The notes: generated by a model not told the origin, from the letters alone. A DNA stretch of 64,000 nt from Pararhizobium sp. IMCC21322 (GCF_030758295.1 NZ_CP132335.1:4936412-5000411), one strand, 5' to 3'. Positions 7,605-16,576 are shown, numbered from the stretch's first letter. Translations and numbers: made by a program.

Positions 7605-8279
7605 TTACAAAAGGCTCAGCAGTTTGCGCGCGGCTTCTTCGGACGAGGCCGGGTTCTGGCCGGTCACCAGCTTGCCGTCGGTGACCACGAATGAGGCCCA
7701 ATCGTCGCCTTTGTGGTAGTCGCCTCCGTTGGCAGTCAGCATATCCTCGACCAGAAAGGGCACGACATCCGTCAGGCCCACGCCCTCTTCCTCGGTATTG
7801 GTGAAGCCGGTCACCTTTTTGCCTGATACGAGGGGTTTGCCGTCCGTGCCCTTGGGATGCTTGAACACAGCCGGGGCATGGCACACTGCGCCAATGGGAC
7901 GATCACTTGCGGCGAATGTCTCAATCAGTATCGTGCTGTCGCCATCTTCTGCCAGATCCCAGAGTGGGCCGTGGCCCCCGGGGTAGAAGATCGCGTCAAA
8001 ACCGTCAGCCGAAACCTTGGATAGCACGGCCGTGTTTGCCAGTTCCTTCTGAGCTGCTTCATCGCCTTTGAAGCGCTTGGTGGCTTCGGTCTGGGCGTCA
8101 TCAGAATCGCTTGACGGATCGAGTGGTGGCTGGCCGCCCTTGGGCGAAGCGAGCGTAATTTCAGCGCCGGCGTCTTTGAACACATAGTAGGGTGCCGCGA
8201 ATTCCTCGAGCCAGAAGCCGGTTTTTTTACCAGTGTCGCCCAGTTGGTCGTGGGAGGTGAGAACCATGAGAATTTTCAT
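7605..8279 (-). CDS. DJ-1/PfpI family protein (HchA/Hsp31-like)
   Basis: A 224-residue cytoplasmic protein of the class I glutamine amidotransferase-like DJ-1/PfpI superfamily. The nucleophile elbow AVCHAPAVF places Cys133 followed by His134, and an acidic residue in GFWLEE (about 25-26) is the usual partner. DGFDAIFYPGGHGPLWDLA is the family signature segment. Members act as glyoxalase III, deglycase or chaperone-like stress proteins on methylglyoxal-modified targets. It lies directly downstream of the CurA-like reductase on the same strand (33-base gap containing a TTG microsatellite), suggesting a joint carbonyl-stress operon. Confidence 0.85.
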   Translation of the reverse strand: MKILMVLTSHDQLGDTGKKTGFWLEEFAAPYYVFKDAGAEITLASPKGGQPPLDPSSDSDDAQTEATKRFKGDEAAQKELANTAVLSKVSADGFDAIFYPGGHGPLWDLAEDGDSTILIETFAASDRPIGAVCHAPAVFKHPKGTDGKPLVSGKKVTGFTNTEEEGVGLTDVVPFLVEDMLTANGGDYHKGDDWASFVVTDGKLVTGQNPASSEEAARKLLSLL

Positions 8280-8312
8280 CAGAATATGTCCTGTTATTGT
8301 TGTTGTTGTTGA

Positions 8313-9344
8313 TTAGTCGTTCAGCTTGATGACGCGCTTGCCGAAAGCATCGCCTTTCAGAAGGCCAATGAATGCCTCTGGCGCGCGTTCCAGACCCGTG
8401 ATCATTTCTTCGCAATATTGAACTTTTCCTTGCGTCACCCACGCGCCCATCTGCTTTGCGAATTCTGGATAAAGATGGCCGAAATCGTCGAAAACAATGA
8501 AGCCACGCATGGTCATCCGTTTGCGCAGGATCGTGCCCAGCAACAGGTTCATCCGGTCCGGGCCGTCCGGCAGCGACGTCGCATTGTATTGCGAGATGAG
8601 ACCGCAGACCGGGATACGGGCCGACGCGTTAAGCAAAGGCAGGACCGCATCGAACACCGCGCCACCGACATTCTCGTAATAGATGTCGATGCCTTCAGGC
8701 ACGGCAGCTTTCAGGGCCTCTGGAAAGCCATCGGCCTTGTAGTCGATACAGGCATCAAACCCCAGAGTGTCCACGACATGGGCACATTTTTCAGCCCCGC
8801 CAGCGATGCCGACGACGCGCAGCCCGAGGATCTTCCCGACCTGACCGACAGTCGCACCCACGGGGCCGCTGGCACCGGCCACCACAAGGGTCTCACCGGC
8901 TTTCGGCTGACCGATCTGGATCAGGCCTGCCCAGGCTGTCAGGCCCGGCATGCCCAACACGCCAAGCGCCCAGGACGGGTTCTCGGGGTCCTGTCCCATG
9001 TTGATCACGCCCTCGCCATCGGACACCGCGTAATCCTGCCAACCTCCAAAAGCCACAACCCAGTCGCCCTTTGCAAAGCCGTCCACATCCGAGCTTATGA
9101 CTTTCGCGACCGTGCCGCCGATCATGACGGCACCGATATCCACCGGGGCTGCATAAGAAGGCGCGTCACTTATCCGTCCCCGCATGTAAGGATCGAGCGA
9201 AAGATATTCGTTGCGCAGCAGCATCTGGCCCTTGCCGGGGGTCGGTAGATCCACGGTTTCCAGACGTAGAGTCTTGTCGTCAGGTTCGCCTTCTGGGCGC
9301 TCGGCCAAAACAAACCGGCGGTTTTTGGAGCTAGATTGCGTCAT
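8313..9344 (-). CDS. NADP-dependent oxidoreductase, CurA-like medium-chain reductase
   Basis: A 343-residue zinc-independent medium-chain dehydrogenase/reductase of the leukotriene B4 12-hydroxydehydrogenase / curcumin reductase group. The N-terminal LSLDPYMRGR is the typical family motif, and the nucleotide fold carries GASGPVGATVGQ around residues 157-168; the zinc-ligand cysteines of classical alcohol dehydrogenases are absent. Expected reaction: NADPH-dependent reduction of the alpha,beta-double bond of enones. It is the first gene of an operon with the PfpI-like gene. A perfect 8-bp-arm palindrome upstream (9456-9473) is a candidate operator. Confidence 0.85.
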   Translation of the reverse strand: MTQSSSKNRRFVLAERPEGEPDDKTLRLETVDLPTPGKGQMLLRNEYLSLDPYMRGRISDAPSYAAPVDIGAVMIGGTVAKVISSDVDGFAKGDWVVAFGGWQDYAVSDGEGVINMGQDPENPSWALGVLGMPGLTAWAGLIQIGQPKAGETLVVAGASGPVGATVGQVGKILGLRVVGIAGGAEKCAHVVDTLGFDACIDYKADGFPEALKAAVPEGIDIYYENVGGAVFDAVLPLLNASARIPVCGLISQYNATSLPDGPDRMNLLLGTILRKRMTMRGFIVFDDFGHLYPEFAKQMGAWVTQGKVQYCEEMITGLERAPEAFIGLLKGDAFGKRVIKLND

Positions 9345-9732
9345 GGTTGAAGTCTCTTTCTGATCAGGCCGATGGCCTGACAGTTGCTGTTAAAAACGAC
9401 GCCACCATGCGCCGCTGGGCGCATCGGGCAGCGTCAAATATTTTGGGATCAGGCGCAGGCACCAGGGTGCCTGCTTGACACGTACTTAAGAGCGCAGAAC
9501 TCAATTGCAATGCCTTGCTGCACAGCACGAAGGCAGGGTGTTCACCCCTGTTTGAATAATCGCCACATCTCAGAAAGTGGCCAATGCAGGCTCATTCCGG
9601 ACCTTTGCACTGTTACCAATAGTGTTAAATAGGCTGGGACCGAACGCTGGTTCCTCGGGCAAAGCCATTTTTTCTTGAGCGCGGCATATAGCACGGGTAG
9701 GCTCAACGAACCGCAAAGTGAATGGAGCCTCA
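9345..9732. promoter_or_regulatory. Divergent spacer with palindrome 9456-9473
   Basis: This spacer lies between the CurA-like gene and the VOC gene. CAGGCACC-AG-GGTGCCTG at 9456-9473 is a perfect inverted repeat and could be an operator. The 18-base repeat at 9588-9605 matches 7524-7541. No gene is supported. Confidence 0.5.
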
Positions 9733-10230
9733 ATGCCACAACACCCCAGAACGTTTTCCCACATCGGTCTTTCCGTGCCAGATGTGGCATCAGCCGTGAA
9801 ATTCTATTCTGAGGTGCTTGGATTTTACGTCATCATGCCACCCACTGACGTGACAGAAGATGATAGTGACATCGGCATTATGTGCACGGATGTTTTTGGC
9901 CCAAACTGGAAAAAACTTCGCATAGCGCATCTTGCAACAGCAGACAGGGTGGGCTTCGAACTCTTTGAGTTCGATGGCAATTACGCCCCTGAGAACAACA
10001 TCGATTTCCGCAGAAACGGCACGTTCCATTTCTGCATTCAGGACCCGGATGTCGAGGGGCTTGTTGAGAAAATTGTCGCCGCTGGTGGTAAGCAAAGGAT
10101 GCCGATACGGTATTATTATCCAGACGAAAAACCATATCGCATGGTTTATGTGGAGGATCCCTTTGGCATTGTCTTCGAAATCTACAGTCATTCTTATGAG
10201 TTGACCTATTCGTCTGGGGCCTACACCTGA
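9733..10230 (+). CDS. VOC-family (glyoxalase/dioxygenase-like) protein
   Basis: A 165-residue vicinal-oxygen-chelate protein. SHIGLSVPDVASAVKFYSEV opens the first beta-alpha-beta-beta-beta module and gives the first metal His; NGTFHFCIQDPDVEGLV opens the second and gives a second His; a Glu in DPFGIVFEIYSH is the probable third ligand. The ATG at 9733 is preceded by GGAG at good spacing; a GTG 15 bases upstream is less likely. Members include glyoxalase I, ring-cleavage dioxygenases and fosfomycin or bleomycin resistance proteins; the sequence does not decide among them. It stands alone, with a long spacer on each side. Confidence 0.8.
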   Translation: MPQHPRTFSHIGLSVPDVASAVKFYSEVLGFYVIMPPTDVTEDDSDIGIMCTDVFGPNWKKLRIAHLATADRVGFELFEFDGNYAPENNIDFRRNGTFHFCIQDPDVEGLVEKIVAAGGKQRMPIRYYYPDEKPYRMVYVEDPFGIVFEIYSHSYELTYSSGAYT

Positions 10231-10717
10231 TGCGTTCACCACAGGCTTGCCTCCGCAAGGGACAGTGGGCGCGACAGGTCAACCCAACACATTCAGCGAA
10301 TTTTTAGGCCGGCGTTTTTTATTGCAAGGTCGTGGGGGGGCGTCTTTTGTTCGCCTGTTCAACGGAAGGTGCCAGGCTCATCAATCCGGCAACCTTCCGG
10401 GTATGCCCGGCAGGGAATCTGAGTCAGGTGGCGAGGCTTGCGGCGCGTAGGGAGAAGTCTCACGATGCCAGCCCGTATGCGCAGCGTTGCCGTGAGCAAG
10501 CCGCGTATCCTGCAGGGTGTTAAGCCATCAATAACAGCTTTTTATCGGCAGACTGGCAAATGCTTCGCTGCTCAGCGAGCCGAACAAATGATCTTACGCT
10601 CCTATCCGTCTGCATTTGTTCTTTAAATTAGAACTATTCAATCTAATTTTTCATTCTTGTTCTTTAAAATGGAACGTTCATGATGTCTTTCCCGATAACC
10701 GATCAAAGGAATATGTT
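10231..10717. promoter_or_regulatory. Upstream region of MBL gene with paired GTTC-N9-GAAC operators
   Basis: Near the right end of this 487-base spacer two related sites occur: GTTCTTTAAATTAGAAC (10618-10634) and GTTCTTTAAAATGGAAC (10659-10675), each a GTTC/GAAC palindrome, with starts exactly 41 bp apart. A third GTTC half-site follows at 10676-10679. Four helical turns of spacing suggests cooperative binding by a dimeric repressor or activator. No regulator gene lies beside it. The rest of the spacer shows nothing clear. Confidence 0.55.
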
Positions 10718-11677
10718 ATGAAAAACCTTGTATTGAACACACTTGCAATCAGTCTGATCACCGGTGCCGCTTTCGCGCAGGAACCGGTTTGGGACGGCAA
10801 TACCGTAAATTTGGAAACGCAGGAACTTGCCGAAGGCATCTTTGCAGTTATCCCGACTGGAGCCGATGAGATGGCTGCTGGCGGGTACCCGATTGCGACA
10901 ACGGGCGGATTCATTGTTGGTGGCAATGGTGTGCTGGTTATTGAGTCGATGCTGAACGAACGACTGAATCGTCAACTCTTCGACCTGATTGCCGCCGAGA
11001 CGGACAAGCCCGTCCGCTACCTTGTGAACACAAGCCATCACGGTGACCACTCTTACGGGAATTTCTACGTTCCCGAAGATGTCGATATCATCCAACACGT
11101 CAATACGTCTGCGTTCATTGCGGATCATTTCGAGGCAGACACAGCCTTCATGATCCAGAATTTCGGCGCAGGTCGAGGGATCGAAGAGGTCGAGGCCACG
11201 GCTGCTGATATTCTCGTCGGTGATGGCAGCAGTCTGGCCATTGATCTTGGTGGTGTCGTGGTCGATATCCGCGATTTCGGCTTTGCCCAGACAGGCGGCG
11301 ATCTGTTCGTCAGCGTGCCCGATGCGAACGTCGTTTGGACCGGCAACGCTATCGTCGCTCAAGCCCCTGCATTGCCCTGGTTGCTGGACGGCCATCTGCT
11401 TGAAACACGCGACACATTGCAAGCCGTCTATGAGGCGTTTGACGCAGACACGAAAGTCGTCCCGGGTCATGGTCCAGTGACCGATATCGCGTCAATCAAA
11501 TGGGGTGTCGATTACCTGACCGCTGTGGAAACAGAAGTGAAGGCAGCGCACGCTGAAGGTCTGAGCCTTGAAGCGACCGTGGCAGCCGTGCAATTGCCCG
11601 ATTTTCAGGGCTACGCCCTGTTTGGCTGGGTACATCCGGGCATGAATGTGCCTGCGGCTTACACCGACCTTCAATAA
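10718..11677 (+). CDS. Exported MBL-fold metallo-hydrolase-like protein with altered metal site
   Basis: A 319-residue protein with a Sec signal peptide (cleavage probably after ITGAAFA, about residue 20) and a metallo-beta-lactamase fold. The metal motif reads TSHHGDH (105-111): the HxHxDH consensus has Ser106 instead of the first His, while His108, Asp110 and His111 remain. The usual GD ligand strand reads VVWTGN, so the bridging Asp appears replaced by Asn. VVPGHGPV supplies the later His. These changes predict a mononuclear or altered centre. The start at 10718 is preceded by AAAGGA. Substrate unknown; location should be periplasmic. The promoter carries two matching palindromes and the gene ends before a symmetric terminator. 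Confidence 0.8.
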   Translation: MKNLVLNTLAISLITGAAFAQEPVWDGNTVNLETQELAEGIFAVIPTGADEMAAGGYPIATTGGFIVGGNGVLVIESMLNERLNRQLFDLIAAETDKPVRYLVNTSHHGDHSYGNFYVPEDVDIIQHVNTSAFIADHFEADTAFMIQNFGAGRGIEEVEATAADILVGDGSSLAIDLGGVVVDIRDFGFAQTGGDLFVSVPDANVVWTGNAIVAQAPALPWLLDGHLLETRDTLQAVYEAFDADTKVVPGHGPVTDIASIKWGVDYLTAVETEVKAAHAEGLSLEATVAAVQLPDFQGYALFGWVHPGMNVPAAYTDLQ

Positions 11678-11814
11678 TCAATGAGATGGCTGTTCCAAGC
11701 GGCGTACGTTTGTGAGGCATCAATCGCCAATCACACGACTGGACAAGAGCAAACTGAAAAACCGGTTGGATTAGAGGAACACGTCAGATTTATTGTTAAG
11801 GTGATTCAGACGTA

Positions 11815-11842
11815 AAAAAGGCGCCCGTTGGGGCGCCTTTTT
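11815..11842. terminator. Bidirectional terminator between convergent genes
   Basis: A symmetric hairpin: AAAAAGGCGCCC (11815-11826), loop GTTG, then the exact complement GGGCGCCTTTTT (11831-11842). It sits between the plus-strand MBL gene and the minus-strand ery-type binding protein and has T runs on both strands. Confidence 0.9.
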
Positions 11843-11860
11843 CCAAATTTACAGGACCAT

Positions 11861-12808
11861 TTAGTTCGACAAGGTAAATGGTGCTGAGTAGTTGGCTACG
11901 TTTTCAGGCGTGATCAGCAGGCAATCAAAGAGCTGCTTTTCTTCGCTCATTTTCGCTGATCCGTTTTTGATATAGTAGTCAGCTTGGATGACCGCTTCGC
12001 GGGAGAAGACCGCAACAGGCTGAAGCACAGTGTATGCCATCTCGCCGTTTTTGATGGCTTCAACCGCATCAGGTGATCCGTCAAAACCGCCGACAATAAC
12101 GCCGTCCAGCTTGCTGGATTCCTTCAGGGCGGCAATTGCGCCCAGCGCCATTTCATCATTACCGGCGATGAGTGCATCGATCACCGGATTTGCCTGAATG
12201 ATCGACTGCATCTTGGTGTAGCCTTGCGTACGATCCCAATTGGCAACTTCCTCGGCAACTTTCTCAAGCCCAGGATATTGTGACAATACGGTGTTGTAAC
12301 CGTTAGAGCGTGTCGCTGCGTTGTTGTCAGATGGGTTGCCGAAGAACTCTACGTATTTAGCTTCATCGCCGACCAGTCCCTGCCATGTAACGGCTCCCAG
12401 GGCTGCGCCCTGAGCATTGTTGGACACCAGCTGTGCAACCGCAATGCCGCTTTCATTGATCTCGGCGTTGACCAGAAAGACGGGAATGCCCGCCTGGGTC
12501 GCTTTGCGCACGACAGCAATCGAACCATCGGCATTTGCCGGATCCAGAATGATTGCCTTGGCACCATTTGTGATGGCCGCGTCGATGAGGTTGGATTCAG
12601 CGTTGGTGTCGCCCTTGTGTGCAGACACTGTTGCTTCGTAACCCAGTTCCTCGGCTGTAGCTTTGGCCACTTCGCCTTCCGTGAACCAGTACGGGTTTGC
12701 CGGGTCATTGACGATGATTGTGATCAATCCCTCGGCCCAGGCAGATCCTGCCATGAGCGGCAGCGATACCGCCGCTGCAAGCACTGCGCGTTTAGTAAAC
12801 TTAATCAT
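11861..12808 (-). CDS. eryG: Periplasmic sugar/polyol-binding protein, EryG-like
   Basis: A 315-residue type-1 periplasmic binding protein of the RbsB group with a Sec signal peptide (AVLAAAVSLPLMAGSAWA, cleavage about residue 25). ITIIVNDPANPYW begins the first lobe and IDALIAGNDEMALGAIAAL is the typical hinge/second-lobe segment. It would deliver the substrate to the permease and ATPase encoded upstream on the same strand. A small hairpin, CAGGTCC-ACA-GGACCTG (12861-12877), in the 97-base gap could stabilise or separate the binding-protein message. The ery enzymes next to it make erythritol or another short polyol the likely ligand, as in Rhizobium eryEFG; the ligand itself is inferred. Confidence 0.82.
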   Translation of the reverse strand: MIKFTKRAVLAAAVSLPLMAGSAWAEGLITIIVNDPANPYWFTEGEVAKATAEELGYEATVSAHKGDTNAESNLIDAAITNGAKAIILDPANADGSIAVVRKATQAGIPVFLVNAEINESGIAVAQLVSNNAQGAALGAVTWQGLVGDEAKYVEFFGNPSDNNAATRSNGYNTVLSQYPGLEKVAEEVANWDRTQGYTKMQSIIQANPVIDALIAGNDEMALGAIAALKESSKLDGVIVGGFDGSPDAVEAIKNGEMAYTVLQPVAVFSREAVIQADYYIKNGSAKMSEEKQLFDCLLITPENVANYSAPFTLSN

Positions 12809-12905
12809 TATAATAGTCTCCCTTGGTTGATTTTTTGCCGGAGCCCGGCATTTTCCGCGCCAGGTCCACAGGACCTGTGCAGTCGCGAATATTTTGGATC
12901 AAAGG

Positions 12906-13955
12906 CTAGCCTGGCTTGCCTTTTTTTCCGTATTGAATTGAGTTCAGCATGACGGCGAGCACGATAACTGCACCGGTAAACACAGTTTGCCAGTAAGACG
13001 ACACGCCGGTGATAACCAGGCCCGCTCCCAGGAACACGATCACGAAAGCGCCCAGCAATGTGCCGCGCACCGTCCCGCGTCCGCCCATCAGGGATGCGCC
13101 CCCAACGACAACGGCTGCAATGGCTGTCAGTTCGTAAGTGGTACCGGCAGTCGGGCCGGCGGAGGTGAGCTGAGAGCTCAGCACAACACCTGCAATCGCA
13201 GCGCACACACCGGACAGCACATAGACCCAGATCTGAACCTTCTTGACGGGCACGCCTGAAAGCTCCGCTGCATTGGCGTTGCCGCCCGTGGAATAGAGCC
13301 ACCGGCCGAAAGGCGTTCTTGTCAGCAAAAGATGCACAGCGACAGCGACAGCAGTCAGCACGAAAATGCTGATCGGGACGCCCCATAGCCGATTGAAGCC
13401 CAGCCATTCAAAGCCGGTATTGCTGAACGACGGGTCGCCCGACAAATTGTTGAATGTCAGCCCGTTGGTCATGAGCAGTGCCACACCGCGCGCTACATAA
13501 AGCGTTCCAAGCGTTGCAACAAAAGCAGGTACTTTGAAATAGGCGACCAGAACACCGTTGAGGATGCCAACCAGTGCCCCCATGCACAGCGTCAGGATGA
13601 AGACAGCCCAGACAGGGAGGTACAAAATGACGCCCAAAGCTTCCAGCTCGATCCCCTGCATCAGGAACCCCGCGAAAACACCACATAAAGCCAGCGTTGA
13701 ACCCACTGACAAATCAATGCCGCCGGACAGAATGACGAGCAACATGCCAATGGCCAGAAGGCCGAAAATCGCCACCTGCGACGTCATGATCAGAAAGTTC
13801 GGGACGGAAAAGTAATTCGCCGACAGAACCGAAAAGATTGCAATGATGACGATCAGAGCAAAAAATGCCCGCCCCTCAAGCAACAGATGCACAAGGTTTA
13901 AGTCGCCAGCCTTCTTGGGCTTGGTTTCTACCGAAGCCGATCTCACATCTGACAT
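12906..13955 (-). CDS. eryF: Sugar/polyol ABC transporter permease, EryF-like
   Basis: A 349-residue permease of the RbsC/BPD_transp_2 family with about ten hydrophobic segments. ILSGGIDLSVGSTLALCGV is the hallmark of this family, and GGNANAAELSGV is its usual cytoplasmic loop. The ATG at 13955 has a good GGGAGA site; an alternative ATG at 13982 overlaps the ATPase stop as ATGA and would add nine residues, so coupling is likely either way. It forms the membrane channel of the importer made with the flanking ATPase and binding protein. Confidence 0.85.
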   Translation of the reverse strand: MSDVRSASVETKPKKAGDLNLVHLLLEGRAFFALIVIIAIFSVLSANYFSVPNFLIMTSQVAIFGLLAIGMLLVILSGGIDLSVGSTLALCGVFAGFLMQGIELEALGVILYLPVWAVFILTLCMGALVGILNGVLVAYFKVPAFVATLGTLYVARGVALLMTNGLTFNNLSGDPSFSNTGFEWLGFNRLWGVPISIFVLTAVAVAVHLLLTRTPFGRWLYSTGGNANAAELSGVPVKKVQIWVYVLSGVCAAIAGVVLSSQLTSAGPTAGTTYELTAIAAVVVGGASLMGGRGTVRGTLLGAFVIVFLGAGLVITGVSSYWQTVFTGAVIVLAVMLNSIQYGKKGKPG

Positions 13956-13978
13956 TTTGCGGTCTCCCTGCGTATCGG

Positions 13979-15529
13979 TCATGCAGCCAGGCTTTCGCCG
14001 GAGGCTGCCATGATTGCTTCTTTGGTTATGTCCTGAGTGAATTCTGCGACAATCCGGCCGCGCCGCATGACAATGACACGATGCGCGATGGCCAGGCATT
14101 CGGTCACTTCAGAGGTTGTGTAGATAACCGCCATGCCGTTTTTGGCGCGGTCCGCCAAAATCCGGAAGACCTCACCCTTGGCACCGATGTCGATACCGCG
14201 GCTGGGCTCGTCGAGCAGGATCACTGAAGGTTTGGTCGCCAGCATTTTGCCAATCACGACCTTCTGTTGATTGCCGCCGGACAATGATCCGATGGGCGCA
14301 TCGGGGCCTTCCGTTTTGACAGTCACTTCCTTGATGGATCGGTCGATGATCGCGTCTTCGTCGTTGGTGTTTGTGAACAGGCTCTTGGTAAAGTTCCCAA
14401 TCGAAGCGAGCGACAGGTTGCGCCCGACACTCATGGTCTGCACCAGCCCGTCGCGCTGCCGGTCTTCCGGGACAAGAACCAGCCCTGCAGCAATCCGTTG
14501 TGAAATCGTCAGTTTCGAAATGTCGTGTCCGTGCAGCAGGATATTGCCGGAACTCGGCGCCAGACGGCCAGCGACGCATTCCATCATCTCGGTACGACCC
14601 GCGCCCATCAAGCCATAGATGCAGACGACCTCACCCGCCGCGACCGTCAGATCCAGACGGTCGACAGCCTTTCCAGCGCCTGAGGCCATGGGAACGCAAA
14701 GCGCTTCCAACTGCAGCGCCGGTGCGCCAAGCTTGCTCTCGGGCGGTGATCCAAGGTCAAAATTATCACCCACCATATTGCGGACGATCCACTCAAGATC
14801 GATGTCTGCACGGGGGCCTTTGGCGGTCATGATCCCGTCCCGCAAAACGACTGCATGGTCGGTAATGGTCAGCGCCTCTTCAAGGTGGTGCGAGATGTAG
14901 ACAATGCTTACGCCACGCGCCTTTAGGTCGTGGATCACCTTGAAAAGCACCTCGACTTCCGTTGCGGACAGGGCCGATGTTGGCTCATCCATGATGAGAA
15001 TGCGTGAATTGACTGAAAGCGCACGGGCAATTTCCACAATCTGCTGCTGGCCAAGACGCAGGTCTTCAACCAATGTCAGCGGATCGATGTCCTCCTCCAG
15101 ATCGCGCATCAAGGCGCGGGTCTGGTCTTCCTGCTCGGCATAATCGACACCGAAGGACCCCATTATTTCGCGCCCCATGAAGATGTTGTCCCGCACATTC
15201 ATGTTCGGGGCCAGCGACAGCTCCTGGTGGATGATTGAAATGCCCAGTTCGCGGGCCGCGACGGTTGACGTGATCACGACCGGCTTTCCGTCCAGTATCA
15301 GCTCACCCTCGGTCGGAAGGTGGACGCCAGACAGGACCTTCATCAAGGTGGATTTGCCTGCACCATTCTCGCCAAAAAGCGTCGTGACCTGCCCACGATG
15401 GACGTCGAAATTTACACCTTTAAGGGCCTGAACCGCCCCAAAACTCTTGGCGACATTGCGTGCGGCCAACACAATTTCGGCAGTGTCAGATGCGGCCTGA
15501 GGTGCATCTTCCAGGGCATTGGCCGCCAT
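13979..15529 (-). CDS. eryE: Sugar/polyol ABC transporter ATP-binding protein, EryE-like
   Basis: A 516-residue tandem ATPase of the RbsA/MglA type. The first half has Walker [10 protein letters not shown], signature LRLGQQQ and Walker B ILIMDEPTSAL; the second half has a degenerate Walker A (GLMGAGRTE), signature LSGGNQQKV and Walker B VILLDEPSRGID, the usual asymmetry of this family. The ATG at 15529 follows GGAGGT and overlaps the stop of the DUF2291 gene as TGATG. It energises the importer with the permease downstream. Confidence 0.88.
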   Translation of the reverse strand: MAANALEDAPQAASDTAEIVLAARNVAKSFGAVQALKGVNFDVHRGQVTTLFGENGAGKSTLMKVLSGVHLPTEGELILDGKPVVITSTVAARELGISIIHQELSLAPNMNVRDNIFMGREIMGSFGVDYAEQEDQTRALMRDLEEDIDPLTLVEDLRLGQQQIVEIARALSVNSRILIMDEPTSALSATEVEVLFKVIHDLKARGVSIVYISHHLEEALTITDHAVVLRDGIMTAKGPRADIDLEWIVRNMVGDNFDLGSPPESKLGAPALQLEALCVPMASGAGKAVDRLDLTVAAGEVVCIYGLMGAGRTEMMECVAGRLAPSSGNILLHGHDISKLTISQRIAAGLVLVPEDRQRDGLVQTMSVGRNLSLASIGNFTKSLFTNTNDEDAIIDRSIKEVTVKTEGPDAPIGSLSGGNQQKVVIGKMLATKPSVILLDEPSRGIDIGAKGEVFRILADRAKNGMAVIYTTSEVTECLAIAHRVIVMRRGRIVAEFTQDITKEAIMAASGESLAA

Positions 15530-16182
15530 CACTTGACCTCCAGCAACACTGGCGTAACAAGCCAGTTTTTCGGATTGATCATGGTGAAGGCGCCAGTCAC
15601 TGAAATCGTCTTTCCGGTCAGCGTCTCGCGATCCAGATCAGCCAAAACCTCGGCGGCCATCGCACGATTGATGCCCGCGCCGGAATCCTGATATTCGATT
15701 TGATTGGTGAAGGCCCCGAAATCAATGTCGCCCGGTATGTCACGCAGTTCGGTTCCGTTGATGGCAGGTCCGGTTTGGACACGTATCTTCGTGCCCTCCG
15801 GCAATCCATCAACGTCAACGGCGAATATACCCGATTTCCCGTCGCCGACCGTGCCTGTAAAACTCACGGCAATAACGGGAAACGTTCCGGCCGAAGTGCC
15901 ATATGCTGCAATGGCTGCATTTTTGTCAGTCGCCAGTTCCTCGGCGAGCGTCGCCGCTTCTGCCGCGCGCTCTGCGACAATATCGCGGATACGCGGGAAC
16001 TCTGTCTGTCCAAAGCGATCAGGATCAAAGGCTTGCTGGCGAAGGTCAGCATCAGACCCGATTTGCACCACTGTCGTATCAACGGCCATTGCAACTGCAA
16101 GCGCGGCTGCCGCAACCACAACAACAATCCTGCGTCGTGATGTTTTGGTGCCGGTGGCTATTGTGGTGCCAGTCGTGGTCAT
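15529..16182 (-). CDS. DUF2291-like membrane-anchored periplasmic protein
   Basis: A 217-residue protein with one N-terminal membrane segment (IVVVVAAAALAVAMAV, about residues 19-34) and a periplasmic domain; VVQIG follows the anchor and TLTGKTISVTGAFTMINPKNWLVTPV ends it. It resembles the DUF2291 proteins often found beside RbsABC-like transporters. First gene of the transporter operon, overlapping the ATPase start. Function unknown; an accessory role in uptake is inferred only from this constant neighbourhood. Confidence 0.7.
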   Translation of the reverse strand: MTTTGTTIATGTKTSRRRIVVVVAAAALAVAMAVDTTVVQIGSDADLRQQAFDPDRFGQTEFPRIRDIVAERAAEAATLAEELATDKNAAIAAYGTSAGTFPVIAVSFTGTVGDGKSGIFAVDVDGLPEGTKIRVQTGPAINGTELRDIPGDIDFGAFTNQIEYQDSGAGINRAMAAEVLADLDRETLTGKTISVTGAFTMINPKNWLVTPVLLEVK

Positions 16183-16576
16183 AACGGTACCCCCTCGTCT
16201 TTTTCCGAACCGCGGTCGTTACCCGGGTATTCTTGCCGGTCTTTTGCCAGCACTCGTAAAGGGATTACAGCATTGTAAGTTCGCACAAAACCTCTTTCCC
16301 CTGTTGCCGCTCGCGGAACTCCTCAATTCCGTATGCCGACCGGCGCATTGGCACATATAATGATCGCCAACAGATATAACTCTATTTGAAAAAAATTACG
16401 TTGTCTGCAAAAAAATTCACACTAGTTTAAATTCTCGTGATAGCCTCATTGGCAGAATTATATCCCGCTCCGATCTGGCCGTTCTTCAGCGCGCGCTGAA
16501 AAATGGGCGGTGGCGTTGAACGAAAAGGCAGTGCGCGATGCTTGGAAAGACCCGAAATGGTTCCTAGGGGGTGCCA
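16183..16576. promoter_or_regulatory. Divergent ery control region
   Basis: This 394-base spacer separates the transporter operon (minus) from eryABCD (plus). Two small palindromes are visible: TACCCGGGTA (16220-16229) and TTACA-GCAT-TGTAA (16265-16278). The right part is AT-rich and probably holds the eryA promoter; AGGGGGTG precedes the eryA ATG. EryD is the natural candidate to bind here, by analogy with Brucella and Rhizobium. Confidence 0.5.

Noticed and set aside
7528-7884. Arg/Gly-rich frame overlapping the PfpI-like gene
   Set aside because: It is an out-of-frame reading of a clearly real gene.
8292-8312. TTG microsatellite between the CurA-like and PfpI-like genes
   Set aside because: Only about four to five units and outside coding sequence; no evidence for phase variation.
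12808-13407. Cys/Arg-rich frame over the ery permease gene
   Set aside because: Composition is that of a shifted frame; the permease frame has full family motifs.
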